DNA from: Bacteroidales bacterium | GTDB taxonomy: Bacteria > Bacteroidota > Bacteroidia > Bacteroidales > F082 | Length of the DNA stretch: 42,410 bases | Assembly (NCBI GenBank): GCA_015489465.1 | Contig: WFZS01000064.1 | Location: 1-42,410, forward strand | Direction of reading: 5' to 3' | In this document: in pieces, positions 34,218 to 41,917 of the stretch | Layout of the letters: the number at the start of each line of letters is the position of its first letter | Position numbering within the stretch: position 1 is the stretch's first letter | Program-made: the position numbers and the translations under genes | Notes under the pieces: generated by a model | Databases searched by the model: none | What the model was told of the DNA's origin: nothing | What the model saw: only the letters and a program-made list of their open reading frames with translations

Positions 34218-34880
34218 TCACATCCGCCTCAAATCGAGTAAATCCGGGTTGAAATTTTTAAATATTGTCAATTGTGCAAGGTCAACAACCGGGACGTGAG
34301 AGCTTTCAATAACGGCGGAATCTGCGGTTGCTATGACTCCTTTTTCCGTTTTTTTAAGTTCGAAATCGGCGGAATGCACCGTTAAGGCTTGTCCTTTAAT
34401 ACCGTACTCTTCTAAAACTTCATTAATCATTTTTGCCGTCTCTCCGCTGTAACTAACGGGAGAATCAAGCCAAAAAACAGTTTCAACGGATTTTTCTTTG
34501 ATAGTGTCAAGTACCAACCTCAAAGCTTTTTCCCTTACTTCAAGTGTTAAAGGTTTGCCGTGAAGTTCGGAGGCATCCCTCAGAAATCCGTCCATGGCAA
34601 TGTAAACGGGTCTGCCTAGAAAATAGCTCGCAACGGTGCGCAAAACATTAAAACCGTCAACAGATAATAAACCACCGTTAGGCACTTTATCTACTCTTTT
34701 GATTTCTCGCATTTGCCTGTAACTATCGGGCATTACTCCCCTGAAAAGGGCACTCCTCTCCTCACCTCTCAACCTGTATCTGTCACCCACAAGTTTTAAA
34801 GATGCTTTTTGCGGATAGCCTTTATTCAATAAAAAAAGATAGTCATTTATTGCAATTTTGAACTCTTCGCGCAAACGCAT
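34218..34880 (-). CDS. DUF434/DUF5616-like protein, PIN/NYN-type fold
   Basis: 220 residues. The N-terminal 55 residues (NDYLFLLNKGYPQKASLKLVGDRYRLRGEERSALFRG) fit DUF434; the rest (LLSVDGFNVLRTV, AMDGFLRDASELHG, VFWLDSPVSYSGETA, ATADSAVIE) has spaced acidic residues at strand ends as in PIN/NYN nucleases and fits DUF5616, both from memory. It may be an RNA-directed nuclease; not shown. A decayed copy of its 3' end lies 443 bases downstream. Divergent from aroQ. Confidence 0.8.
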   Translation of the reverse strand: MRLREEFKIAINDYLFLLNKGYPQKASLKLVGDRYRLRGEERSALFRGVMPDSYRQMREIKRVDKVPNGGLLSVDGFNVLRTVASYFLGRPVYIAMDGFLRDASELHGKPLTLEVREKALRLVLDTIKEKSVETVFWLDSPVSYSGETAKMINEVLEEYGIKGQALTVHSADFELKKTEKGVIATADSAVIESSHVPVVDLAQLTIFKNFNPDLLDLRRM

Positions 34881-34892
34881 TGTAAGATTGTT

Positions 34893-34916
34893 TAATTTTG
34901 CTTTAAAACAAAAGTA
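34893..34916. promoter_or_regulatory. Face-to-face -7 boxes for aroQ and the DUF434 gene
   Basis: Plus-strand TAATTTTG (34893-34900) faces minus-strand TACTTTTG (34909-34916). They point across each other and the transcripts would overlap by a few bases. The minus box touches the aroQ ATG. Confidence 0.5.
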
Positions 34917-35342
34917 ATGAATATATTAATCATAAACGGCCCGAACCTTAACCTGTTAGGTAAAAGAGAGACAAGCATTTACGGCAAACTGTCTTTTGAA
35001 GAGTTTTTTGAAAAACTTAAACAAAAGTACCCCGGTCATAATTTCAGTTATTTCCAGTCAAACGTGGAAGGCGAACTCATCAACCGCCTTCATCTTGCAC
35101 GAGAAAAAGAGGATGCCGTAATAATAAACGCAGGGGCTTATACACACACGTCAATTGCTATTGCCGATGCTATCAAAGCAATAGAAAAACCGGTTATCGA
35201 AGTTCATATCAGCAATATACTTACACGAGAAGATTACAGGCATAAATCATTGATTGGTCCTGTTTGTATAGGAAGTATTATGGGATTCGGTTTGGAATCG
35301 TACAGATTGGCAGTGGAATATTTTACGAATAAAACAGTTTAA
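34917..35342 (+). CDS. aroQ: Type II 3-dehydroquinate dehydratase
   Basis: Third step of the shikimate pathway. 141 residues, the usual size. NGPNLNLLGKRE at 8-18, catalytic Tyr22 (SIYG), substrate loop NAGAYTHTS with Asn71 and His77, and EVHISN with His97. The SDR gene starts one base after its stop, so they form an operon. Confidence 0.97.
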   Translation: MNILIINGPNLNLLGKRETSIYGKLSFEEFFEKLKQKYPGHNFSYFQSNVEGELINRLHLAREKEDAVIINAGAYTHTSIAIADAIKAIEKPVIEVHISNILTREDYRHKSLIGPVCIGSIMGFGLESYRLAVEYFTNKTV

Positions 35343-35343
35343 A

Positions 35344-36105
35344 ATGAACAGAATAGTATTGATTACGGGAGCTACAAGCGGAATAGGTATGGCTTGTGCT
35401 TATAAATTCGCCAAAGAAGGTGATAACCTGATAATAACCGGAAGAAGAAGTGACAGGCTTTTTAATGTTAAAAGCGATATTGAAAAAACCTACGGCGTTA
35501 AGGTGCTGACTTTAAATTTCGATGTTCGTGACAAGGAGCAAGTTTTTAAAAATCTGGAAAATTTACCGGAAGAATGGTCGAATATTGACGTATTAATCAA
35601 TAATGCGGGTCTGGCAGTCGGACTTAACACAATTCAAGAAGGAGTCATTGATGACTGGGAACGTATGATTGACACCAATATCAAAGGTTTGCTTTATGTA
35701 ACGCGTGTTATTTTACCGAAAATGATAGAAAGGAAGAAAGGGCATGTAATAAATATCGGTTCCATTGCGGGAAAAGAGGTTTATCCCAACGGAAATGTTT
35801 ATTGTGCCACCAAGCATGCCGTTGATGCCTTGACAAAAGCCATTCGTATTGATGCTGTTCATGCGGGTATAAAAGTAACCCAAATAGCACCCGGAGCTGT
35901 GGAAACGGAATTTTCCATAGTAAGATTTAAAGGTGATAAGCAAAAAGCCGACAGCGTTTATAAAGGGTTTGAGCCTTTGCATCCCGAGGATATCGCCGAA
36001 ACAACATATTACGTAACCACACTTCCGGCGCATGTTAACATTAATGACCTTTTAATTATGCCAACGGCACAAGCCAATGCGGTAATATTTCACAAAGAAC
36101 TTTAA
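35344..36105 (+). CDS. Short-chain dehydrogenase/reductase (YdfG-like)
   Basis: 253 residues of the classical SDR fold. Cofactor motif TGATSGIG (8-15), Arg34/Arg35 after the second strand pointing to NADP(H), NNAG (87-90), catalytic Ser140, Tyr153 and Lys157. The sequence style (PEEWSNIDVLINNAGLA, QIAPGAVETEFS) is that of YdfG-type 3-hydroxy acid dehydrogenases acting on serine or malonic semialdehyde, but the substrate is not certain. Second gene of the aroQ operon; the pairing has no obvious pathway logic. Confidence 0.92.
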   Translation: MNRIVLITGATSGIGMACAYKFAKEGDNLIITGRRSDRLFNVKSDIEKTYGVKVLTLNFDVRDKEQVFKNLENLPEEWSNIDVLINNAGLAVGLNTIQEGVIDDWERMIDTNIKGLLYVTRVILPKMIERKKGHVINIGSIAGKEVYPNGNVYCATKHAVDALTKAIRIDAVHAGIKVTQIAPGAVETEFSIVRFKGDKQKADSVYKGFEPLHPEDIAETTYYVTTLPAHVNINDLLIMPTAQANAVIFHKEL

Positions 36106-36107
36106 TG

Positions 36108-37043
36108 TTAATACAGTTTTTTCCTCTTTAACAGATACGAAACCAAAACATTGTCAAAACCTTTGTTAATATCGGCTTCAACATAATCTATCCGGTACAT
36201 TGAACAACGTTCTTTAAGTTCTTTTTTCAGGGCAGCAAATTGTTCGATGTACCGCTCTTTTATTTCTACCGGATTTAATTTTATCTCTTCTCCGGTTTCC
36301 ATATCGGTAAATCTGTATGGTCTGTTGTCAAGATCAAGTTCTTCCTCCAAATTTTTGTCGGTCACATGAAAAAGTACAACTTCGTGTTCGTAATGTCTTA
36401 AATGCTGCAACGAACCGAAAACTTCATCAAGATTATTAAAATCATCCAACATATCGCTGAAAATTATCACCAATGATCGTTTATGAATAAGTTCCGCTAT
36501 TGAATGTAACGACCGTGAAATATCCGTTTCAACAGATGATGGAGGCTTTCCGGAAATCAACAATTTCTCAAGTTCGTTGTATAAATATTTTGTATGAACC
36601 GTACTTGAACGTTCGACTGTATGAAAATCAATATCTTCCGAAAACAGAGAGAGTCCGACCGCATCACGTTGTTTGTTCATCAAATGTATTAAAGCGGCAG
36701 CCGAATATACCGAGAACAAAATCTTATTGGGACTTTCAAAGCCCAAATTTTTTCTTACCGGAAAATACATTGACGAAGAGTTATCTATAATAATCCTGCA
36801 TCTTAAATTGGTTTCCTCTTCAAATTTTTTGACAAACAGTTTATCGGTACGTGCAAATAATTTCCAATCGATAAAACGTGTTGCCTCTCCGGGATTATAC
36901 AATCTGTGTTCGGCAAACTCCACCGAAAAACCGTGAAAAGGGCTTTTATGAAGTCCGGTGATAAACCCTTCCACCACTTGTTTTGCAAGAAAATCAAGTG
37001 AGTTAAACTGCTGAACACGTTCTATGTCAATGGATTTACTCAT
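36108..37043 (-). CDS. DUF58-domain protein (von Willebrand A-like)
   Basis: 311 residues. The DUF58 signature is clear: HKSPFHGFSVEFAEHRLYNPGEATRFIDWKLFARTDKLFVKKFEEETN, then IIIDNSSSM, a DxSxS metal site of a vWA-like domain. DUF58 genes usually sit beside a MoxR AAA+ ATPase and batI/vWA genes; none is within this window. A GTG at 37049 is also in frame; the ATG at 37043 is chosen. It converges on the SDR gene with two bases between stop codons and no terminator. Confidence 0.92.
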   Translation of the reverse strand: MSKSIDIERVQQFNSLDFLAKQVVEGFITGLHKSPFHGFSVEFAEHRLYNPGEATRFIDWKLFARTDKLFVKKFEEETNLRCRIIIDNSSSMYFPVRKNLGFESPNKILFSVYSAAALIHLMNKQRDAVGLSLFSEDIDFHTVERSSTVHTKYLYNELEKLLISGKPPSSVETDISRSLHSIAELIHKRSLVIIFSDMLDDFNNLDEVFGSLQHLRHYEHEVVLFHVTDKNLEEELDLDNRPYRFTDMETGEEIKLNPVEIKERYIEQFAALKKELKERCSMYRIDYVEADINKGFDNVLVSYLLKRKKLY

Positions 37044-37055
37044 TATCACAACAAA

Positions 37056-37086
37056 TAAAAAAGGCTGTTAAAGATAACAGCCTTTT
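37056..37086 (-). terminator. Terminator after trxA
   Basis: Perfect 12-bp stem AAAAGGCTGTTA / TAACAGCCTTTT, followed by T on the minus strand. It separates trxA from the DUF58 gene. Confidence 0.88.
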
Positions 37087-37111
37087 CAATACCTTTTAAT
37101 AAATTTAAAAA

Positions 37112-37429
37112 TTAAAGAAGTTTTTCCAATTTCTCAACCAAAACTTGTTTCGGAACGGCTCCTACTTGTTTGTCAACAACTTCTCCGTTTTTAAAGAAAA
37201 GAATGGTAGGAATATTTCTAATACCGTATTTACGGGCAACTTCAGGATTATGGTCAACATCGAGTTTACCCACCAAAACTTTATCACCGTATTCTTCACC
37301 TATTTCCTGAACTATAGGTCCTACCATACGGCAAGGTCCGCACCAAACAGCCCAAAAATCAACGATAACAGGTTTGTCCGAACTTAAAACCAATGCATTA
37401 AAGTTAGCATCTGTGAATTCTAAAGCCAT
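37112..37429 (-). CDS. trxA: Thioredoxin
   Basis: 105 residues, normal size. Active site WCGPC with Cys30 and Cys33, cis-Pro region IRNIPTILFFKNGEVV, no signal peptide, so cytoplasmic disulfide reductase fed by thioredoxin reductase. Single-gene unit. Confidence 0.98.
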   Translation of the reverse strand: MALEFTDANFNALVLSSDKPVIVDFWAVWCGPCRMVGPIVQEIGEEYGDKVLVGKLDVDHNPEVARKYGIRNIPTILFFKNGEVVDKQVGAVPKQVLVEKLEKLL

Positions 37430-37466
37430 AATATTTATTTTTTCAGTGTTTCTATTAATACAGCCG

Positions 37467-37474
37467 CAAATATA
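37467..37474 (-). promoter_or_regulatory. Putative -7 promoter box for trxA
   Basis: Minus-strand TATATTTG, 37 bases before the ATG; no TTG at the usual -33 distance. Confidence 0.45.
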
Positions 37475-37598
37475 ATTAAACTATATTGTAATTATTACCT
37501 TCTATGAAAAATAATTATTCTAAAATGGATGACAGCACCACCGTTATCAATCAACTAACGGTTAATGAAATACATAATATTTAATACTTAAAATTTTA

Positions 37599-38471
37599 TC
37601 AAACATCAATATTGAAAACGGCTTTTATAAAGGTACCTATTCCAAAAGAAATAAGTGATACGGTTAAAGATATGGCAACCATATTAAAAAACCGTTTACC
37701 GAATTTCACGTTTTTGGCAACCGAAATATAATGTGTGTATAATGCTATTATCCCTACTGTTATAATCAACATTCCCGCTAACGCAATGTAAGGGTCACTT
37801 TGGATAAGATACGGAAAAACCAAAAACGCTACCGTAACGATATAAGCAACACCTGTAAATATTGCCGATTTAACAGGGTCTAGGTCATCGCGTTCATCTT
37901 CTTGAGATGCCAGATATCCCGATGCCGCCATGGACAGTGATGCTGCAACGCCCATTACAAGTCCGGTAATTCCGATAACTTTATTGTTACCGAAAGCAAA
38001 AGTAAGTCCCGCCAATGTTCCCGTAAATTCAACCAAGGCGTCGTTTAGTCCCAAAACTACTGCACCGGCATAATTAAGCCTTTCATCATTAAGAACTTTC
38101 AAAAGTTGTTTTTCGTGAAGTTCTTCATCTTCCTTTATTTTTAAAACTTCAGGAATATCTTTGGCAACACGTTCATAAAACACGCCTGCATCCTCCTCCC
38201 CTTTTTCCATAAGCTGCAAAGAATATGACAAACCGAACATCTTTGCCATTAACACATATTTATTAACCTTTCTTTTGTCCGGTTTAAGTTCCTTTCCGGT
38301 TATTTGTTTCCAAAATTCATAGTGCTTTTTCTCGTCGGCAGCTATTTTTTGCAATATTTCGGCATTTTTTCTATCCTTGGTAATGTGAGCCAACTTTTTA
38401 TAAATAACGTATTCGGTTATTTCATTCTGCTGCTGCTCGATATATTCCGGTTTTATTTCGTATTTTGTCAT
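37599..38471 (-). CDS. Ferritin-like/VIT1 fusion membrane protein
   Basis: 290 residues. An N-terminal rubrerythrin-like helical domain (about 1-135), with helix pairs carrying Glu and ExxH (NEITEYVIYK, AADEKKHYEFWK, ERVAKDIPEVLKIKEDEELHEKQL), is joined to five hydrophobic helices of the VIT1/CCC1 type (AGAVVLGLNDALVEFTGTLAGLTFAFG, GVAASLSMAASGYLASQ). This layout is that of membrane-bound ferritin-like exporters (MbfA type) that move iron or manganese. It is divergent from birA. Confidence 0.93.
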   Translation of the reverse strand: MTKYEIKPEYIEQQQNEITEYVIYKKLAHITKDRKNAEILQKIAADEKKHYEFWKQITGKELKPDKRKVNKYVLMAKMFGLSYSLQLMEKGEEDAGVFYERVAKDIPEVLKIKEDEELHEKQLLKVLNDERLNYAGAVVLGLNDALVEFTGTLAGLTFAFGNNKVIGITGLVMGVAASLSMAASGYLASQEDERDDLDPVKSAIFTGVAYIVTVAFLVFPYLIQSDPYIALAGMLIITVGIIALYTHYISVAKNVKFGKRFFNMVAISLTVSLISFGIGTFIKAVFNIDV

Positions 38472-38521
38472 ATATAAATTTTTGAATATTCAAAAATAGG
38501 AAATTAACGCTATGCAATACA

Positions 38522-38529
38522 TATATTTG
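38522..38529 (+). promoter_or_regulatory. -7 promoter box next to the birA start codon
   Basis: TATATTTG matches TAnnTTTG and ends 4 bases before the GTG at 38534, so transcription should begin at or within a base or two of the start codon. A minus-strand box TATTTTTG (38491-38498) sits close by and probably serves the ferritin-VIT1 gene. Confidence 0.5.
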
Positions 38530-38533
38530 TATC

Positions 38534-39274
38534 GTGAATCTCAAAATAAAACATATTGAAGATACCGGTTCAACCAATGAAACGGTTATCGAGTTAATTA
38601 ACAAACGGAAAGCCGAACCCCCTTTTGTATTATGTGCCGGACACCAACTTTCGGGCAAAGGCTATCATAATAATTATTGGGAAGATGAAAAAGGGAAAAA
38701 TATTCTTTGTTCATTAGTTATCCGTCCGGAAACTATTTTACCGCAAGATCAATTTGTCATAACTCAAATTATCTCTCTTGCCGTAGCTTCGACAATTACA
38801 AGTTATTTTGATAACAGAGACGTAAAAATAAAATGGCCAAACGACATTTATGTTAACGACAAAAAAATTGCTGGAATACTTATCAAAAACTTTATCAAAG
38901 GAAACTCGATAGATTACTCGGTAATAGGTTTGGGGTTAAATGTAAATCAAAAGGATTTTTTAGAAAAAACCCCCAACCCGACCTCATTGCTCTTGGAAAC
39001 CGGGGAATATTTTGACAAAGAAGAAATTCTGAGAAATATTTTATTGAAATTCAACTATTATTATTCAATAGCGGAAAACGACAGAACAATTCTGAAAAGG
39101 AAATATATTAAAAACCTCTACCGTTACGGCAAAGTTTCCACATTCACCGACGAAAACAACAATATCTTTAAAGGAAAAATAACGGATGTTACGCCTTACG
39201 GGCAATTAATTATTGAAACACCGGATAATAAACTTCTGACTTTCGACTTTAAAGAAGTGAAATTTATAATTTAA
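38534..39274 (+). CDS. birA: Biotin-[acetyl-CoA-carboxylase] ligase
   Basis: Activates biotin with ATP and attaches it to the carrier-domain lysine of biotin enzymes. 246 residues. The catalytic domain has DTGSTNETV, the biotin/ATP loop region QLSGKGYHNNYWEDEKGKN, KWPNDIYVNDKKIAGILI, and VIGLGLNVNQ; a small C-terminal SH3-like domain follows. The DNA-binding N-terminal domain of E. coli BirA is absent, so it is not a repressor. The start is GTG, in the right place for the conserved N-terminus, with a promoter box only 4 bases before it. Confidence 0.95.
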   Translation: MNLKIKHIEDTGSTNETVIELINKRKAEPPFVLCAGHQLSGKGYHNNYWEDEKGKNILCSLVIRPETILPQDQFVITQIISLAVASTITSYFDNRDVKIKWPNDIYVNDKKIAGILIKNFIKGNSIDYSVIGLGLNVNQKDFLEKTPNPTSLLLETGEYFDKEEILRNILLKFNYYYSIAENDRTILKRKYIKNLYRYGKVSTFTDENNNIFKGKITDVTPYGQLIIETPDNKLLTFDFKEVKFII

Positions 39275-39290
39275 CCACTCGGTTGAAAAT

Positions 39291-39321
39291 AAAAAACCGT
39301 TAAAGAAATATCCCTTAACGG
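39291..39321 (-). terminator. Terminator of the pyrE operon
   Basis: Stem CCGTTAA / TTAACGG followed on the minus strand by TTTTTT. Confidence 0.8.
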
Positions 39322-39346
39322 CTCTAAAAATTCTCAAATATATTTT

Positions 39347-39739
39347 TTATAATTTACCTTGTAATTTCGATGTTATTTCATTCATCAGATTTTCAAGGGG
39401 ACGTTTTGCCATCATTGCAAGCATAGGGTTTAAATCGGCATAAATATTTCCTTCGGCAACGGTTTTACCGTCCTGCTCTTTTAAATTTATTTTTAAAGCA
39501 AAATTTAGCGGACCGCTACCGTCAGGTCCCATCTCAATCAAAGAGTAAGGCTGTTTGTTAAGATATTTCATCTTTATTTTACCTATACCGCTTATTTTAA
39601 AAGAACACGTTTCCTTATCGGATTCCCAATCTTGAACCTGTTCGGGCATCAATCCTTTAATATTGTTAAAATCGGCTAAAAATTCATAAACCTGTTGAGG
39701 ATTTTTGTTTATTATAACTTGTTTTCCTTTAATATCCAT
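39347..39739 (-). CDS. SRPBCC/START-like small protein
   Basis: 130 residues from the ATG at 39739. Helix-grip pattern: KQVIINKNPQQVYEFLADFNNIKGLMPEQV at the start, PLNFALKINLKEQDGKTVAEGNIYADLNPMLAMMAKRPLENLMNEI at the end. These proteins bind small hydrophobic ligands; the ligand is unknown. The start lies one base after the pyrE stop, so it is translationally coupled with pyrE. The ATG-like frame extends to 39763 but would overlap pyrE. Confidence 0.85.
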   Translation of the reverse strand: MDIKGKQVIINKNPQQVYEFLADFNNIKGLMPEQVQDWESDKETCSFKISGIGKIKMKYLNKQPYSLIEMGPDGSGPLNFALKINLKEQDGKTVAEGNIYADLNPMLAMMAKRPLENLMNEITSKLQGKL

Positions 39740-39740
39740 A

Positions 39741-40397
39741 TTATCTGTTTTTAAAATTATCACTCCACTTTTGAGGGTCTTTACGCCATTCCATAAGTGT
39801 TTTCACTTCATCTTGTTTAACATAATCACTTTTTAACGCCTGTTTTATCAGATGGTCGTAATCGGATAACGTAACAAGCTCGCAACTTTTATCTTTAAAA
39901 TTATTTTCCGCAATATCAAGTCCGTACGAAAAAATAGCAGCCATTCCTTTAACCGTTAATCCCGCTTTACGCAATGCATCAACGGCAGCCAAACTGCTTT
40001 TTCCCGTAGATACCAAGTCTTCTATCACCACAACTTCCCATCCCTCTTTGAAAAACCCTTCTATTTGGTTTGTCATACCGTGAGATTTTTTAGCAGACCT
40101 CACATAAATAAAAGGTAAATCCATTTCCTGGGCAACCAAAACACCTTGAGGAATACCTGCCGTTGCCACTCCCGCAATAACACCGGCATTTTTGTATTTT
40201 TCTTTTATCACCCCGACAAGCTTTTCCTTAATAAAGGTTCTGATTTCAGGATACGAAAGTGTTACCCTGTTATCACAATAAATAGGTGAACGTAATCCCG
40301 AAGCCCATGTAAAAGGATCTTTCGGATTTAATTTAATTGCGTTAACTTGCAAAAGTTTTTCAGCAACTTTGTTTGCTGTTTCCGAATTTAAAACCAT
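39741..40397 (-). CDS. pyrE: Orotate phosphoribosyltransferase
   Basis: Joins orotate and PRPP to give OMP in pyrimidine synthesis. 218 residues from the ATG at 40397. FTWASGLRSPIYCDNR near the start, YVRSAKKSHGMTNQIEG (catalytic loop region), and PRPP-binding VVVIEDLVSTGKSS. An upstream ATG at 40412 would add MYICA; MVLNSETANK fits the usual start of Bacteroidota PyrE. The promoter box on this strand lies 4 bases before this ATG, so the mRNA may be leaderless. An SRPBCC gene follows in the operon. Confidence 0.95.
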   Translation of the reverse strand: MVLNSETANKVAEKLLQVNAIKLNPKDPFTWASGLRSPIYCDNRVTLSYPEIRTFIKEKLVGVIKEKYKNAGVIAGVATAGIPQGVLVAQEMDLPFIYVRSAKKSHGMTNQIEGFFKEGWEVVVIEDLVSTGKSSLAAVDALRKAGLTVKGMAAIFSYGLDIAENNFKDKSCELVTLSDYDHLIKQALKSDYVKQDEVKTLMEWRKDPQKWSDNFKNR

Positions 40398-40401
40398 GGC
40401 G

Positions 40402-40409
40402 CAAATGTA
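40402..40409 (-). promoter_or_regulatory. -7 promoter box next to the pyrE start codon
   Basis: Minus-strand TACATTTG matches TAnnTTTG and ends 4 bases before the pyrE ATG. It overlaps the ATG of the divergent NUDIX gene (40405-40407), so the box is also coding sequence on the other strand. Confidence 0.5.
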
Positions 40410-41001
40410 CACGATTTTTTATTTAAACAGAGCCGTCTTTTTAAGCAGCAAAAAGATTGACGGCATAAAAAATATCATAATAAACGACAAAAACGATTTG
40501 TGTTTTAATATGAGAACATGGCTTGAAGAAGAGACAGATTACGATATTAATCTTTACGGACTTGACCCCGAAACACTTTTAAGCTACCTTAAAGAAATAT
40601 ACAATTACATTGAAGCTGCCGGAGGTTTGGTAAATAACAGCAAAGGCGAATATCTTTTCATTAAAAGATTCGGTATTTGGGATCTCCCCAAAGGTAAAAT
40701 AGAAGAAGGTGAGTCTCCTGAAAAAGCATCAATTAGAGAGGTTGAAGAAGAAACGGGAATAAAATACGTGGATATCACCGGAAATTTGCCGGCATCATAC
40801 CATATCTATCCTTGGAAAAACAATCATACACTTAAAAAAACCCATTGGTTTAGAATGAAAAGCGATTATAACGGCAAATTGATTCCGCAAACAAAAGAGG
40901 ATATTACGGAAGTGGTATGGCTTGAAACCGTCAAGGCGAAAAAAGCTCTTGAAAGCTCGTACAGATCTCTAAAAGAAACCCTGATAAGTTTTATCGATTA
41001 A
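40405..41001 (+). CDS. NUDIX hydrolase-family protein
   Basis: 198 residues. A full Nudix box GKIEEGESPEKASIREVEEE followed by TGI fits GX5EX7REUXEEXGU. The N-terminal 75 residues (MYTIFYLNRAVFLSS...) are a small extra domain seen in Bacteroidota members of this type. It hydrolyses some nucleoside diphosphate derivative; the substrate is not known. The frame is open to 40369, with ATGs at 40396 and 40405; 40405 gives the usual N-terminus. The start lies 7 bases from the divergent pyrE start. Confidence 0.9.
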   Translation: MYTIFYLNRAVFLSSKKIDGIKNIIINDKNDLCFNMRTWLEEETDYDINLYGLDPETLLSYLKEIYNYIEAAGGLVNNSKGEYLFIKRFGIWDLPKGKIEEGESPEKASIREVEEETGIKYVDITGNLPASYHIYPWKNNHTLKKTHWFRMKSDYNGKLIPQTKEDITEVVWLETVKAKKALESSYRSLKETLISFID

Positions 41002-41004
41002 AGG

Positions 41005-41787
41005 TTATTTTTCAAGTCTGAAGCTAAAAACATTGTGGCCGTTTTCTTTAGCGGCTTGCATAGCCTGTTGGTTTTCCATAATATGCCCTCCCCAATAATT
41101 AAAATCAAAAACGTTGGGGTCTTCAAACCATTCTTCCACATTCATTGTGATTACGGCGGTAGTAGTAACGTTTTCTTTTATCTCCAATTGTGAACCCGGA
41201 AGACTTACTTCGAAATAGTTTTGCACGAATTTTATTATGTTACCCTCATCATCATAAATCTGCCCGATACCCAAATGAAAATTGAAAGGTTGCAGAATGC
41301 CGTCCGTATCAACCCATTTACCGTTTAATTTCATATAATGGTAACCGCCACCCAGATATTCAGGCCAAAACATGTACGATTCGGGAGGGTTAACGAACAT
41401 AAAGGATTTGTTTTTTTCTTCGGTTATACCGAAAATAAAGGTAACACTGTCGTAAATATCGGGAGTAATATCATCGCCGGGATGATATTCCCAAGTTCCC
41501 GGTATATCGGTATCCACATAGTGAATATCTTCAGTTTTCCCCAACTGAACCGGGTTACCGTTTTTCCACAATTTTACATCGGAAATAAAATATTGAATCA
41601 CATTTACAAGGTAATGATTACCCGCAGCATTAACATATTTCAAAGTGTCGAATTCAATGGGATTGCCGTCCACTTTATGTTCAAATTTAAAAGACACTTT
41701 TCCGGTCTTTATTTCCGGCTCCTCATTTTGATTACATGAGGTTACCGCAAATGAAATAAGTATGAAAAAAATTATATTTCTTACCAT
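41005..41787 (-). CDS. MbnP-like copper-associated lipoprotein
   Basis: 260 residues with lipobox VTSC (Cys18), so membrane-anchored and facing the periplasm. The domain VSFKFEHKVDGNPIEFDTLKYVNAAGNHYLVNVIQYFISDVKLW, the SVTFIFGI region, the PESYMFWPEYLGGGYHYMKLNGKW block and FHLGIGQI match MbnP-family proteins, which elsewhere occur with the MbnH/MauG-type haem proteins of copper handling. No such partner is in the window. Converges on the NUDIX gene with 3 bases between stop codons. Confidence 0.85.
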   Translation of the reverse strand: MVRNIIFFILISFAVTSCNQNEEPEIKTGKVSFKFEHKVDGNPIEFDTLKYVNAAGNHYLVNVIQYFISDVKLWKNGNPVQLGKTEDIHYVDTDIPGTWEYHPGDDITPDIYDSVTFIFGITEEKNKSFMFVNPPESYMFWPEYLGGGYHYMKLNGKWVDTDGILQPFNFHLGIGQIYDDEGNIIKFVQNYFEVSLPGSQLEIKENVTTTAVITMNVEEWFEDPNVFDFNYWGGHIMENQQAMQAAKENGHNVFSFRLEK

Positions 41788-41892
41788 AGCTTTCCGTTAA
41801 CGCAAATTTTTAACAACTATTGTGCCAGTAACGTTTAATCAAAAATTATTAACTCTCTCCGGTATCTGTTTTTATAAAACACTTCTTTTAGT

Positions 41893-41900
41893 TACATTTG
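41893..41900 (+). promoter_or_regulatory. Putative -7 promoter box for the penicillin-acylase-family gene
   Basis: TACATTTG matches TAnnTTTG and ends 17 bases before the ATG at 41918. No clear -33 TTG. Confidence 0.45.
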
Positions 41901-41917
41901 TATAAAAACCTGTCATT

